Origin: Metellina segmentata
Taxonomy: Eukaryota > Arthropoda > Arachnida > Araneae > Tetragnathidae
Reading direction: 5' to 3'
DNA length: 64,000 bases
NCBI GenBank assembly: GCA_947359465.1
Contig: OX375879.1
Location: 18,004,298-18,068,297, forward strand
Below are positions 42,404 through 55,419 of the stretch, piece by piece. The first letter of the stretch is position 1, and every line of letters begins with the position of its first letter. Under the pieces are notes generated by a model that did no database searches, was not told where the DNA came from, and worked only from the letters and a program-made list of their open reading frames with translations. The translations under genes were made by a program, and so were the position numbers.

Positions 42404-44282
42404 TCAATTCACTTACAGAACTATCTTCGTAATGTTAAAATGGGCAAATTTTAAGGAACATTTTCTCAGAATCTTTTATGTTTATGGAATTGAATATTTT
42501 TATACAGGTTATGAAGACACTTTTAAATACTTCAGCATAGGGATTTTTTAAAAAAATCTGAAAATTTGAATTTCTAAGACTTTTTTTGTCTTTTACTCGT
42601 TTTTTTTTTTTAATGACCAATTTTCATCTTTTTTAACAATCTAAATTAACGTTTCTGAGCAGATAGAAAAAAAAATGCCTGTGTTAAAATATGTCATAGG
42701 GTATTTTATACTCGTAAACCATTTTTTTTATTTGCTTCAACAGACTTTGAAAAAAAATGTTCTTGTTATGGAAAAAATACGTATTTTGAGATATTGAAGT
42801 TCAAAGCATAAAATTGACCTTACTTAAGGTACGTACAGGTATATTTCAAAAAATTATTTTAAATACTTCTACTCAACGATCTTTATAAATAAATATAATT
42901 TTAAACAGACTTTTTTAAATATTTATTTAAATTCGTAAACCAATATTCGAAATTTTGAATTTTTTTTTTGTGCATTAGTCCCCTAAACAATAGGTTCTTT
43001 TCTAGAAGTCATTCAAGCAATCTATGTGGGTTATTTAATCAAAGTGTGTTGTGGGTAAAGTCAGAGCTGCTACAATTGGCTAAAAGTGGGTGGTCGTTTG
43101 GCGACCTTAGTGACTAGAGCTGTATTTGAAACAAAATCATATAAAAAAACCTACTAATTTAAGCAATTTCGAGACTTTTTGACAATTTGAGAAAGAACTA
43201 CGAAAATGTATGTGAAATTGCTTGTTGGTTCGCAATAATGATGGAAAGCTATTTCTTTGGAAGAACACATTTATTAAACCAACATAACGGCACACTCTAA
43301 GAAAAACAGAATACAAACCAAAGCATCATCTTATTAGTCATGCAGGAAGGATTATCCGAACATCACAATGTAATCAAAATGTTTAAACTAACTAGGAGGC
43401 GCCGCCCCCGTCTCTCCTACACTCGCCAACACCAATTTTTTTCGAAAAAGTTCGCAATATTCCGAAATTTGTCTGCACAACTTTCGATCGCATCAAATTT
43501 CTTTATTAACCAATTTCAAAAATAATTGTACCGTAAGAAAAAGTACCTTCTAAGGTTTCCTGTGATGTTTTAAAATTTAAAACTAATAGTAATAAGCTAT
43601 AGATATGAGAGTTTTAACAAAAAAGTAACGAAAATTTCCCGAGATTTCCAAAAAATATAATCAGGAACCAAATTGAAATTTCTAAAAAAAAACGATGTGC
43701 TGCAGAAATTGACGTAAAACCTCATGGCTGAAGACTGAAAATTTGTGTGTGTTTTGCTCACTCGCATTAGAAATTTCGCTTTTATCGACTTTGACACTTA
43801 ATGCACCCTCAACAATCAGTTGCATTGGGGGGAAATCACCTTCTTGTTTCCTGAACAATTTTAAACAAACTATGTTCATTTCGTAATTTTCTGATACGTA
43901 CTTTCGCGGGAAACTGTTTAAGAATCGAGCAAAAAAAGTGAGTTTGCAATTCTGCTGCTGTTGCTTCGGCAACGCTATTTCAATATGGAGAGATAGTTGA
44001 CGGATATAATGCTTTTCAGATTTTTCTTTCCAGGAAAATTTCCAAGGGACATCAATTTCAAAGTTTTGATGTCAAGGTGAAAACGAAACGGGTTTGAACC
44101 ACTAAAGAAAGACATCGGAATCGGGTTGCGAGATTATCGTTAAAAATTGTTTTCCTTTTGTTTTCTTTCTGATTTTTTTAAAAATAGGCTAGGTTCTTCA
44201 AACGTCTGTTTCATGATCAGCGCCTTTTGTGTTTTACCCGATTCGTATTCGATCTGTGCAACTAAACTAAAACAAAATTGCA
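42404..44282. other. AT-rich intergenic sequence
   Basis: Overlapping minus-strand frames at 43597-43972 show no motif. Nothing recognised. Confidence 0.35.
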
Positions 44283-44903
44283 GGTGCAGCTGCAGTCTAC
44301 GTTTATAGCGTTGGCAATGGCCGTGGGAATTTTTTCGGCGCACTTCTAGTAGCGAGTTATGGTAGGTTAAGCAACCCATCTGTATTTACGGTTATTGCGG
44401 CTTTCATAGCAACCTCGGCAAACGGAAAAAGTTTACATTTTCATTTTGATTATTCTGGATAGTTCTTTCAAAATCCGTTAAAGTCGTTTGATTTCATGGG
44501 TTCATTTGAAATTTTTTCTTTGATTCCATTGGTTATTTTAATTTTAAAATATCCTTTGATTGCATTGGTCCTTTTAAATTTTTTTCTTTGATTTCATTGG
44601 TTTATTTAATGGTTTTTCGCCAGTTGTGGAATTTTCTTTTGTTATAATTTATTTCACGGTGCAGTTCTTATGTATCACATTATATTATTTCTTGCATTCC
44701 TTTAAAACTAATTACTTTCCTTTGTAAAAGAAATTCAATTTAAACTTCGCAAATGTGTTTTGGAGTTTTTATTTTGCGTTGTGAATATATATATATAGAA
44801 AAATATTTTCTAAATAATTCTTTCCTTGGCGAATTTAAAAGTGCGCCAAAAAAAAATGACCAAGTCCGTTGCCACCGCTACAAACGTTGACTGCAGCTGT
44901 GCC
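44283..44903 (+). mobile_element. Non-autonomous DNA transposon, second copy of the 11.4-kb family
   Basis: Left TIR 'ggtgcagctgcagtctacgt', right TIR (minus) 'ggcacagctgcagtcaacgt', both continuing to 'ggcgcactt'. Flanking octamers aaattgca (44275-44282) and gaattgca (44904-44911) differ at one position. It has a single left arm, so it shows the basic unit length (621 bp). No coding region. Confidence 0.85.
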
Positions 44904-44911
44904 GAATTGCA

Positions 44912-45411
44912 ATACTGTTGTTTTTAAGAATATACGCTAACAACACTTTTGTGAAACCTCAAATAATTCCATTGTGTCGGGGATTTCCTGCAAGCCTCTC
45001 TTGACCCTTTTGACGCACACGTGTCTCGGTGGGCAATAAAGCATCCAGAGCTTAGCAAACAGTGTAAGAATCGAGAGAAACAAATCGATCGATTGTCTGC
45101 CGAAGCATCCATCCCCTGCTGTGACAAATAAAGTCGAAAGGGCACTTAGCATCATTCATTCGGAATTTCAGTTGCGAATATTTGCATTTATCCGAAACAA
45201 GGGAAGCAACCTGTTATTACCAAATGATGCGCTGACATCATCTTCTGTCGCAACAAATTACGTATTTAAAGTTGCGATCAGCTATTTATTCGACTCAAAA
45301 TATTAGATTAAAATATTCTAATTTGAGCACGTATTATTTTTTTTATTGAATATACACAAAAATAGAGCAAAATTTCGAAGTTTGTAGGTGAGTGCCCAGA
45401 ACGTCTGTGCC
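44912..45411. other. Unassigned sequence
   Basis: Less AT-rich than its neighbours, with overlapping minus-strand frames of 72-73 codons at 44924-45155 but no recognisable motif. Confidence 0.35.
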
Positions 45412-45690
45412 GCGGTAGCCTAGTTGGAAGAGTAGCTGACTAACAACCGGAGGGTCGCGAGTTCGAATCCAACTAAAGACCGTTGTGTACGAAGGGGGCT
45501 GCTGCACGTTAAATCCATCGTGGCCTCCAATGTCCTGTAGTTAGCATGGTGTGGAAGTTTGTAGAGTGAGATACCAGCTCAGACGTGACCTCGTCATCTG
45601 ACAGGGGTTCAAAATGACGTGGTGGTGTCCTCGTATCTTTCCCTTCGTATTTGCTCCCAGACCGTTGTTCTCACTGTGTTTGCAACCTAC
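45412..45690 (+). mobile_element. SINE, head B, 3'-truncated
   Basis: Clean head B ('gccgcggtagcctagttgga', B box 'gagttcgaatcc'), then 'ctgctgcacgttaaatccat', 'gcatggtgtggaagtttgta', 'cctcgtcatctgacaggggt'. The body stops at 'cagaccgttgttctc' and a different repeat follows. Confidence 0.82.
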
Positions 45691-45835
45691 GAGTTGTAAA
45701 GATTCAATTCCGGACTGTGTGTGTTTCTCTGTTAATTGTTAATAAGGCTTTCTTTGTGCGTTTGTCATCATTGTTTGGCACAACATGGCCAAATATAACC
45801 CTTGTGCCATAAAGCCAAACCATCCTGAGTGGGTA
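45691..45835 (+). repeat. SINE-like repeat, body 3
   Basis: B box-like 'gattcaattccgg', 'gctttctttgtgcgtttgtc', 'ttggcacaacatggccaaat' and the tail 'cccttgtgccataaagccaa'. It abuts the truncated body-1 copy. Confidence 0.6.
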
Positions 45836-46252
45836 CAATAAAAATCACCCCTCGTCTCAGGGCGTTTGTGAGAATTTCATTGTTCAATCTTTTTTTAACA
45901 GGATTTAAGTGAGTCTCGCGGAAGATATGTTTCTAACGTTGGAATGCAGGAAAGCATTCACTTCACAATCAAAGAACTGGAAAATAATTGTTTCATGAGG
46001 ATAAAATTATCTTAAAAGTTATAAAACATCCTTTTTAAGAAGCACTGGGGGAAAATAATTCTGTTGAGGAAATTGACCTTAAAATTATAAAACAGTCTTT
46101 TTAAGAAAACCTTCTAAATATCTTTGAAATTCCACCGATTTTGGATCCGGTAGAAAAAAAGGAGCTTCTTTTCCACACATATTGATTGTGTTCAAATTGG
46201 ACCACCCTCCAACTTGCATACTGGATTATGGAAAATAATGTGCTCTTGACCA
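45836..46252. other. AT-rich intergenic sequence
   Basis: Contains a short imperfect direct repeat ('aaaattataaaacatccttt', 'aaaattataaaacagtcttt') around 46010-46100. Nothing else. Confidence 0.35.
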
Positions 46253-46330
46253 AGGGTTGGCAAACGTTTTTTTTTTTTTTTTTTTTTTTTTTTTTGAAAA
46301 GGGCCAGATTGTATAAATTTTAGGCAAACT
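46253..46330 (+). repeat. Possible hAT 5' terminus with expanded T run
   Basis: 'caagggttggcaaacg', a 29-nt T run (46267-46295), then 'gaaaagggccagattgtata' and 'aattttaggc'. This matches by eye the well-known hAT (Charlie-type) left end of the form 'ggttggcaaac..aaagggccaga..attttaggc'. No right end was found. Confidence 0.5.
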
Positions 46331-47221
46331 CGAAGATGTTTCTACATAATGGCCATTCTACTCAGCAAATTCAATTCAGTCGTTGTTATTGATGGACGAG
46401 GTATTTTGTAGAAACCACTCGGATGATAAATTTCACTTTCCTTATCCGGTCATATTTTCCCAAATTCAGTTAATGTTCATGATAATTATATGACTCAAAT
46501 TCTACTAAAACTCGAAATTTACGTATCTTCGCTACTTTTGGTAATAAAAAGTATTGGAAAACCAAAGTTGCAGCACATAACTGGCACGATACTTTTAAAT
46601 AAATTCCAAAACAGCAAATAGAAGTACAAATAAATTAAGTTTAATGCATTTACATTGCTTATACCTATACTCAGATGAATGTTTAGTGCGGCAATCAATA
46701 AATTACCAAAATCGAATTCAAAATCGTTCGAATTCTATACTGACGGATCTATTTATTTATCTCTCTCTAAGACATTAAGTATTTTGATGCAGTTGTCGAG
46801 ATAAAACCATCCTTTTTCGGTCTTCTGTGTTACCGATTCTTTATACGCTGTGTAAAGCAGAAGTATTGACGCGTTAAGACAATTAAGGAGCGCAGCCAGT
46901 TAGATGAGTGATGAAACGGATACATGGTGTAATATACAGAGTTGGGTAATTATATGTGCTTTATAACTTCTGTAAAACGAAGACTAAATTGACGGTGCGG
47001 TATCCTTTAAATACCGAGGAGAAACGATGTTTTGGGACTAGAAGAAAATGATGCTATACCGCTCTGTCCTAAACGAATATGCTATCAAAACGATGATGAA
47101 GTATGTAATAAAATAATAAAGTATGTAATTAAATATTAAATAATAAAGGTGTGTGTGGGGGGGGTAAAATATAGTGATTAGTATCACACACAGTTTTTAT
47201 TTTCCCAGTATTAATTCACGT
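46331..47221. other. AT-rich intergenic sequence
   Basis: Nothing recognised. Confidence 0.35.
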
Positions 47222-47402
47222 TATTGGTGTGGTGTGGAAGTGTAGAGAGTGTGGTACTATCTCAGGTGTTGACATCATCATCTGAGCGTGGATGGATCAA
47301 AATGACAAGGCGTTGTCCTTGCAGCTTTCCCTTCGGGATCCAGGATTGGCGCTAATAGCCCGTTGGGTTTCTCTAGTAGGACGTTAATTAACTATCTACC
47401 GA
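47222..47402 (+). repeat. SINE body fragment
   Basis: Headless body 1: 'ggtgtggtgtggaagtgtag', 'catcatctgagcgtgga', 'gcgctaatagcccgttggg', tail 'gttaattaactatctacc'. Confidence 0.7.
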
Positions 47403-47920
47403 ACGTTGGATTGTAATTTATAGGAAGTTATACGGATCTCAACTCCCAATTATAATGTTGAAAGATTATGCTATTACAAAATCCAATCTTAAATTTTACG
47501 AATCAACAACAAAATAGAAATAACGCAATCTAGAGGCTCCACTATATGTTAGAAGTAGACACTGTTGCATCTATTCTACTTTTGATAAATCCATTAGGAG
47601 AACGGTATTTTAATCGTAATAAGATAATGGTAGATATTTGCCAAATACGAAAGTCAACCATTCCATCTGTTTTTGTTTTCTTCATCTCGTAATTGATTAA
47701 CAATCCTCTAAAATATCATGGGAATAACTTTGTGTGGTTCGACTTCTTTTGAATAACCTATCTGATAATAACAAGTACCAATCTTTACCGGTTATACTAG
47801 TATATGTGTGTTATAGGCTCATATCAGGGGTATTTTCGACATGTATTTAAAGGTTTTCAGGTATTTAAACTTGTATTTCAGTTAAAACTACATGTAGGCT
47901 TAGGAAATATTTATCTAGTA

Positions 47921-50255
47921 CAGGGGTGGCTAACCTTTTACATAGCAGGCGTCACATTTTTTCACATACGAGTTCAGATGCGCCATACAACTCAAGCACC
48001 TTTTATCAATTCTTACGTTCATGGTCCTTGGTATATCCTTAATAACCTTTCTAATAAAGTATGTACGTTAAAGACATAATTAACAGTCTTTAATTAATAC
48101 GTAAAACAATATCGATTACAGCACATAAATAGTTCTTATCATTAATAAGACTTTTCAGCCTGTTTGAATTTTGCTAGACTTTCATTGTTTGGTGTTAAAT
48201 TTGTTACGGAGAGCACAGAATTCTTCAAATGTTTTTAATAAATTTCATGGATAAAACTGCTTGTTCACATCTATGTTGTTCCCAAACGACATGTGCTATA
48301 ACTTTTTGCAAATTTTCTTTACTCTAGGAAATTTTCACAAGGTAATGAACGCCAGATATTAATCATGTTGAAGCATTTTGATCTGAAAAAAAAGCTCATC
48401 AAATTTTATTTTCTGTAATGAATTTGTTTTTTAATCAATAAGTTCAATTTGTATGTTAGTAGGCATCTTATTACGTTTCGTTCACTAAGTGAAAATGGGT
48501 TTATAAATGCGAACATGCAGTTCTCTTCTCTAGTCAAATCATAAAAAAAGACTTTCGAATGACGTAATAAGTTGATTTTTTTCAATATATTTGCTCAAAT
48601 TACTATTATCCGCAACACATTCACTCTGCTCTTTTAAGTGTGGAAATTGACTCAAATCCTGATTTTCTCACTGAGAGATGAACAGTTTTAATATTCATTT
48701 TAAATGAATTGTGGTGTTATTTAACACACAATCTAGGAAATAATTTATTCTTGCCTTGTATTTTCTTATTTCGATCATTGAGATGGCTAGTAACATCAAC
48801 TAAAAATGTCAAATCAAATAGCCAGTTGTTATCAAATAATAGGGTTATTTCATAGGATAGTACATTTTCCTGTTCTGAAAAAATTATAAACAGCATTTTT
48901 AATTTTCAAAATTTACTCAGAACATGTCCTCTAGGAAATAAGCTCACTTCACAATGAAGGACAAGTTCACCATATTCCTAATCTAATAATTTACAAACTG
49001 CTCTGAATTCTCGTCTGTTTAATGCTCTTGCTTTAATTTTATCCACATATTTCACAAACGGTAACATAACATGCTGCATTTTTCAAGTTTTTCCACATAG
49101 TGCCTTTTGGTGTATAATGCAGTGATATTTTAGCACAGGACGATTTAAAATTTTTTCAAGCAAAGTTGTAATCCTATTGACTTTACCTAACAATGATGGC
49201 GCTCCTTCAGCACACACACTGATGCGTTAACTGTAGTCTTAATAATTTTAGATTTTCTAGGCAGGATTTTACTTTTTCAAATATGTCTGATCCTTTTGTT
49301 TAACCATACAGTGACTCCAGACTGGCAAGTTCTTGAAGGACATTAAAATTATCACCATTTCTTCTATTAAAATGCCTAACTGGACTACATAACATATGTC
49401 CGTTGATTCATCCAAAGCTATAAAAAAGAAAGTACAAAAATGAAAAAGGTCTTCGAGTTGGTGAGATACATCATGAGAGAGTTCCTCAATACGTCTCGTA
49501 ATTGTCTGACTTGATATAGCAATTGCGTCTGTTTTGCTTTCATTACCTATACTACCAAAATGGAGTGCAAATATTTGTAAACAAGGCTTAACAATTTCTT
49601 CTCCGTCAGAAAAAGGTTTATTTTTTTCGCCAATGCTAAAGCAATTACATAGGACGCTTTTGTCATCGCCAAGTCTTCACAACTTACTTTAGCAAAATTT
49701 TTTTGTCTTCTGATTTCTTACTTTTTTTAGTCACATATTCTTTTTGCTACTTAGACCCAAGAACGTGCTTCATTTTCCTTTCTATGTTAGTGTGATGCTG
49801 TGTTTTTTGTGTCTATTAAGATCATGTCTTCTAGTTGTATTATGTGAAAAGTACTTTCTCATTGCAAATTATTTTTTGTTTTCTTGGCGATTTCCTATAA
49901 ATAACAACTCCTTTTCCCACTGTTCATTGCGCTTCTTTTGTTCATTTTCTTATACACTGCGATAGAATGCAAGAAAACATAGAAAAGTACAAAAACCTAA
50001 AATTTTAAGTGTTGAAAAAGAACAAATAGATCCCAAGTACGTACGTCGTATCAAACAGAATATTATTTGTAAACTGTTATAAAACTGCGATTACCTGATG
50101 AGTAAAGAGGCTGTATGAATTGAATTGAGAGCACTCTGGTGTTGAAAATATGAAGATGGATTGAGCTGTGGCGCCTACTTCAAAAGAACAAGTAGACGCA
50201 AGGATTCAGCGCACCACTTGTAGTCTTCCAATGCGCCACAGGTTGTCGACACCTG
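47921..50255 (-). mobile_element. hAT element with 8-bp target duplication
   Basis: 2335 bp. Left end CAGGGGTGGCTAACC, right end (minus) CAGGTGTCGACAACC, 11 of 15 identical. The exact octamer atctagta precedes (47913-47920) and follows (50256-50263). The interior is a decayed hAT transposase on the minus strand. Confidence 0.85.
48700..49700 (-). pseudogene. hAT transposase, many stops
   Basis: Minus-strand reading around 49560-49370 gives ITRRIEELSHDVSHQLEDLF and FIALDESTDICYVVQLGILI, the first catalytic D in DESTD. Near 49205 another frame gives SVCAEGAPSLLGK, normally CTDGAPSM, so the second catalytic D is E or mutated, followed by CIIHQKALCGK. Stops and frame changes occur throughout, so no product is expected. 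The family resembles the ZBED/GTF2IRD2-like hAT group seen again at 27465-28350. Edges are approximate. Confidence 0.75.
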
Positions 50256-50263
50256 ATCTAGTA

Positions 50264-50917
50264 TAATCATTGACGTTTGATAAATGTATGTGTTAAGTAC
50301 ATAAAAATACATTTTAAAGTACATAACTCTATATTTCACACTGATTTTACTGAGAAATACGGAAAAGTTATTTTCTAAACATAATTTTTGCTGCTTTGAT
50401 AATTCTATGGTAATCTAAACCCCATTTTTCTCTCAAGTTTTTAAAATGCTTTCTGAAATAATATATTGTTTGTAAGGTCGTATTAAATTTAAAGCATATG
50501 AAAATAGTATTTTTACATATTATTTTTAAGTTCCACGTTTTTCTATTATATACTATAGGCCATCGGACTAACTACAGTTAACTCGATGCTGTTAGATGTT
50601 GACTTACAGAATTTGGGTCAAAATTCTCACAATTTTTGGATCATGAAACCTGTGACTCTTCTGAATATGGTTGATTTGTGGCGAGCAAGCTACGCATATT
50701 GTGCAGTATTGTTTGGAAAAATTGTTTATTGTACTGAAAAGGTCGTTGCACAATACATACTCGAAATGTGCCACTGTCGTTCCTGAGTTTATAATCTAAA
50801 CTCATGACTAAAGATGGGGTCTACGGATCCATTGTAAACGCACACCCATCTCAATAGAAAATTCTAGAGTATACTTCAAAGTCCTAAAAGACATGGCAAT
50901 AACGAGAAGATCATGGC
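50264..50917. other. AT-rich intergenic sequence
   Basis: A 66-codon frame at 50586-50786 has no motif. Nothing recognised. Confidence 0.35.
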
Positions 50918-51060
50918 ATGAAGATCTTATCGTCATCTGATCGTTGTGCAAAATTATGTGGCGTTGTCCTCGAATCTTTTTCTTGGGAGTTTGATCCTGG
51001 ATCGTCGTCGATTGTGTCACCCGTTTTGTTGCTCCAGTACAAAGTTAATTAAAATATATC
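50918..51060 (+). repeat. SINE 3'-body fragment
   Basis: 'cttatcgtcatctgatcgtt', 'ttgatcctggatcgtcgtcg', 'gttgctccagtacaaagtta' and 'attaaaatat': body 1 without head. Confidence 0.68.
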
Positions 51061-51087
51061 TATACCTGAATATCTTAAGTTTTTCGG

Positions 51088-51404
51088 GTCCACGGTTGAC
51101 CAGTTGAAAAACGGAATAGCAACCTGAGGGATGGAAGTTCGAAATTTGGCCCCGCCAAAGATCGTTGTGTGTACTTGGGCTCGTGCGAGTTAAATCTGTC
51201 GTGACATCAAATGTCCCGACGTTGGAGTAATGTGGAAGTTTGGAGAGTAGTGTGCCAGCTCTACAGCCAGTTCAGGTGTTGTCGTTTGATAGAGGATCAA
51301 AGTTGCGTAGTGTTGTCGTTGAATCTTTTATTTAAGGATTTATCTTGGTCAGTCGCCAATAGCCTGCTGTGTTGCTCCAGTGCAACGTTAATTAAATACC
51401 TTCC
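51088..51404 (+). mobile_element. SINE, head B, diverged
   Basis: Head region 'cggttgaccagttgaaaaac' and B box 'agttcgaaatt', then 'gagttaaatctgtcgtgaca', 'aatgtggaagtttggagagt', 'ttggtcagtcgccaatagcc', tail 'aacgttaattaaatacc'. The body contains a short extra 'ctctacagccagtt'. Confidence 0.75.
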
Positions 51405-51486
51405 TATCGAATTCAGTGACAATAGTGGTTTAATTTCGATCATTGATATTTTTAGTACAATATTAAAACTGAAAATTATATTGTAA

Positions 51487-51600
51487 TGTGCCTTTTCTGG
51501 GACGGGTCACTATGCTACGTTGTTTAGTGTCTTTAAGTGTGCGAGTTTGGGGGATAACTATTGTTGAGAGAATCCTAGGAAAGTGGAAAGAGACCTGGAT
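51487..51600 (+). repeat. Dispersed repeat, copy 2
   Basis: 'aatgtgccttttctgggac', 'gagtttgggggataactatt' and 'gagagaatcctaggaaag' parallel 40865-40985. The 89-codon frame here (51488-51757) is not conserved in copy 1. Confidence 0.5.
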
Positions 51601-52799
51601 TCAGAAAATGGCGACAGTCACTCGGATCACCCAAGTTCGTCTCACACACAGTAACTTGTCCAGAATTTGTTTTGATGACCATACACAGTTCTTGAGTCCT
51701 CCTACTTGTTCTCGAGATTTGTATGATGCCAGACTGAAGATCATACTCAAAGGATAAGGTTTCAGAATGCTGGGCGAATGCATGCACCCAATAGAAATTC
51801 TAAAAAAGGCCATTGAAAAATGCTCTCGGCCATTGAAGAAAGATAAGGACTCAGCATGCTAACTCAGAAGGAGTTTATTTTCAAGCAGACTTGGTTTGAA
51901 CACTGAATATGGAAAATAGTTTATTTTTCTAGAATAAGGTGGATAATACGATTTGACCAGACCACGCATAAGAAATGTTTATTTGACCGGTTTTATACAT
52001 TAAATAAATACCCAACGTGTTTCATTTATGTTAAATTTGAATGAACTCAGAAGTTTGAAAGAGTTAATGAAGAAATAGAGATTTTTATTATTTTTTAAAT
52101 GTAAGAGTAACAGACACTTAAAAATCAATAATTTTTACCAGAAGATATGTTTGATTTGTCAAACTAGGGTGAGGGACGGTATATGTTTTGGCCACACGAG
52201 AGGTAATTAGTCTGGGACTAAAGTTTGATGTGCCTTTCGAACCATTGGGAACATCCTGAAACGAAGTGAATGAGCATTAATGATGCACTTAAATGGACAG
52301 AATGATTGCATTCAAATTTTAGGGGGTTCGAAACATATTTTCATCAATAATAAACATTTGTGATAGTTAAGGAAAGTGTCATTTATCTTCTAGTTTCTCC
52401 GACAGATTAAAACTCTTAATTGTTGGTAAATCAATTATATTATTTCAGTTTTGTGAATTTACGTGAACTTATGTCAATTCAAATACTGTCAGTTATAATT
52501 CCTAATTATTACAAAGACGCATATTTAGTAAGAACACGCATATTTAGTAACTTATTATATAAATGATAGAAATACTAAACATAAATAATTATTTTTCCGT
52601 GTAATTTATATTAAATTCAGACTGTTGGCTTGATTCGCATTTCTATACTACATCAATCTTAAAGAAACCACCAGGTAGCGAATTTTTTCTAACATATTAC
52701 TAATGAAGTAGAGACCAGTCTTCTCTTCAAAAATAAATACTCAAATAGAATTCCATTTGACAGTATACATAAATACAATTTTTTCCTCCCATTCCTTTT
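51601..52799. other. AT-rich intergenic sequence
   Basis: Nothing recognised. Confidence 0.35.
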
Positions 52800-53610
52800 T
52801 TCCTCTTCAAGTCAGATGAGAATGCTGGCCATTCCATACGGTTGATATCCTAAGATTCAAGGCATTCATTTATAATGTTTACACGGTGAGGACGGGCATT
52901 GTCATTCATAAATACAAATTCTGCTCCCATGGCATCCCTAAACAAACGTACATGTTGTTCCAAAATGATGTCCCGATAAATTTGGCCTCTCATGGTTCCG
53001 ATTTGAAAATGCAGATCTGTTCTAGAGTCCAGTATAATTCCGCCCCAAACGAGCAATCCTGCACCACCGTAACGGTGTCGTTCAATGATGTTGTCTTGGT
53101 GGTAGTGGGTACCTGGCGTTCTCCATATGAACATCTGCCGTGAATCAGGCTTCAATTTAAACCTGGACTTGTCGGAAAACATCACACAAGACCACTGTGA
53201 CGATGTCCACATAGCATGTTCTCTATTCGAGACTAACCACTGGCGGCAGTGAGTTGTCGTGAGCGGAACACATCGGACAGGCCTGCGAGCATATAGACTA
53301 AGATGTCCCAAACGTCTGTAAACGAGTTGCCTTGAAACTGTCGTACCCGTGGCTGAAGTTAGCTGACGAGAAAGGTCGGATGCTGTGCACCCTCTGCTTC
53401 TTTTTGCAGTTACTGTCAAATACTGGTCGTCTTTCGGCGTTGTTACTTGGGAGCGACCTGTACGTTAACGTCTACTGACATTTCCATCATATTGAAATCG
53501 TTGCTAAAGCCTAGAGATGACACTTCGAGCGATTCCAAGTTCCACTGAAACTTTCGTCTGAGTACTCCCACATTCCAGGCGGCCGATAATTAAACCACGT
53601 AAAAAAATCA
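52800..53610 (-). pseudogene. Tc1 (Tcb1-like) transposase pseudogene
   Basis: Minus strand, N- to C-terminal. The helix-turn-helix region (IIGRLECGSTQTKVSVELGI) has two in-frame stops. Then comes an open stretch 53419-52850 with ASDLSRQLTSATGTTVSRQL, VMFSDKSRFKL (first D; the usual DES is DKS), MFIWRTPGTHYHQDN, LLVWGGIILDSRTDLHF and VFMNDNARPH (second D). Next a TAG, then DINRMEWPAFSSDL, after which the sequence leaves the family just before the NPIEH block. The third catalytic residue is therefore absent. No TIRs seen. Confidence 0.9.
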
Positions 53611-55419
53611 CCCACATGCGTCCCGTGTGCCATAACTATTCGTTTGTGTCAGTGAGCACGCTTGTGAACGATTTTACTTCCTTGCTATAATTCCTTATAC
53701 TATACACCTCTCTTACACTCTCGTCATTGTGACGTACTATCGGCGTCATATGATGGCTTCCTGTAATTTGAATATTATTCTTGAAGATGTGTGCGATAAT
53801 TCTACAGGTGAAATTTTTACTTTAGAGTTCGATTTCCGTGTGATTCTGACTTATCCTTAATTTATGGACATGAGTGTATGTAAAATTAAAATACCACTCA
53901 CTTATCACTGTATCTCCAGATCTACAAGTCCTAGGCAGCTGATATTTTGCAGGGCGTATTTTCTTATACTACAGAGGTGCACTAAGAAAGGATTTTGAAA
54001 ATTTCGATTCCTAAGAGGCCTAAAATTGATAAGGTATAATAAGGCATAAGCCAAAAGTAATTCGAAATCGCCATAGAAATAGCATTGAGTATAAAAAGAT
54101 TGCTATACGCAGCTCAGATTACTTTACCAGCGTTGATCAAAAAAAAATTTTTAAACAAATTAAAATTTATGTTTGAACTGACTTTTTATTACTTCCTATG
54201 ATGTAAGTAGTTTATAAATATTTAGAACATTTAATTTTACGTTTACTTAAATTTTGTAATCGAACACGAAAAGCCCAATCTATAAACTCATTGATCATAA
54301 AAGCGTAATTTTTCTACTCGGTATCTGGCAACCTCAGAATTAATATTTAATATTTAATTTTGATTTATAATTCATTTTTTGGGTATGTGAGTTGAAAACG
54401 AGATGGTTGCGGTCATATTTGAGGATTCCCAAATATTATAAATATGTGTTCTTTTTGCTTATAAATCATTATTTCTTTATCAATATTGTTAAAGTTTTTT
54501 GTCAAATAGTTCTACAGAATATTTTCAGGAAGTCGCAATTCAACACGCTAGAACAGATATTTTTTTCAGAATTCTGCATTGTTTGCAAGGATCTGAATTT
54601 TGTTTCTGTTTGCATTACTTGTTCCAGTATATTGCGTATTATTGCAGAAATATTATCTAGGAGTTAGATTTTAATTATTTATTTATTTCCTGCAAAATAT
54701 TACTATACATGGGTAATTTCATGGTGATATAAGTATATTTCGACCAATTTTCTTTAAAACTTTGATTGAATATGTAATAGTGTGTAGATAATAAAAATAA
54801 ATAAAACACATAAAAATCAAAATATTTTTAAAGTAAAAATTTATGGGCTTTTAAAATGACAAGTAAATTTAAAAATAACTTTAAAATTTGATGGGTTACG
54901 TTAAATTAAAACGGGTAATCATACGTTGTAGTTTAAGTATATTTCAAAACTTTGATATAGCGTTTCATTGAAAGACGACTAAAATCAATTAAATGTCATT
55001 TGGTTTTCGTGTTTCATGGGTGTTATTGAAAGCTATGCTCCATAGTCAAGTAACTATATCTATCATTCTAAATAGGTACGTGCTTTCCATTTAGAAACCA
55101 AATTTCTGATCTAAAAAATTTCCTTTAAAAAAAAACTTTTTTCCAACAGACATACAGTTTTAAATTGAACCCTTATGGTACTTTTTAACAAGCCTTTGTT
55201 GATCTAGGAAAAAAATTACACTAAGTAATTTTTAAAATTTGAAATTTTATGTCTTAAAGACAGAAAGTCGAGGTTGCTTACTCTATTTATTGAAGCTGTT
55301 CTTATGCACCTTAGATTCATGTGAATCGTACGCTGGAAGAAGTTATTTTCTTTTCGCAAAAGCGCTGAAAGATGAACCTTCTGTTTATTAAAAAATTGTA
55401 ATCGATTGAGTTTAATTTG
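53611..55419. other. AT-rich intergenic sequence
   Basis: Nothing recognised apart from short AT-rich frames. Confidence 0.35.
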
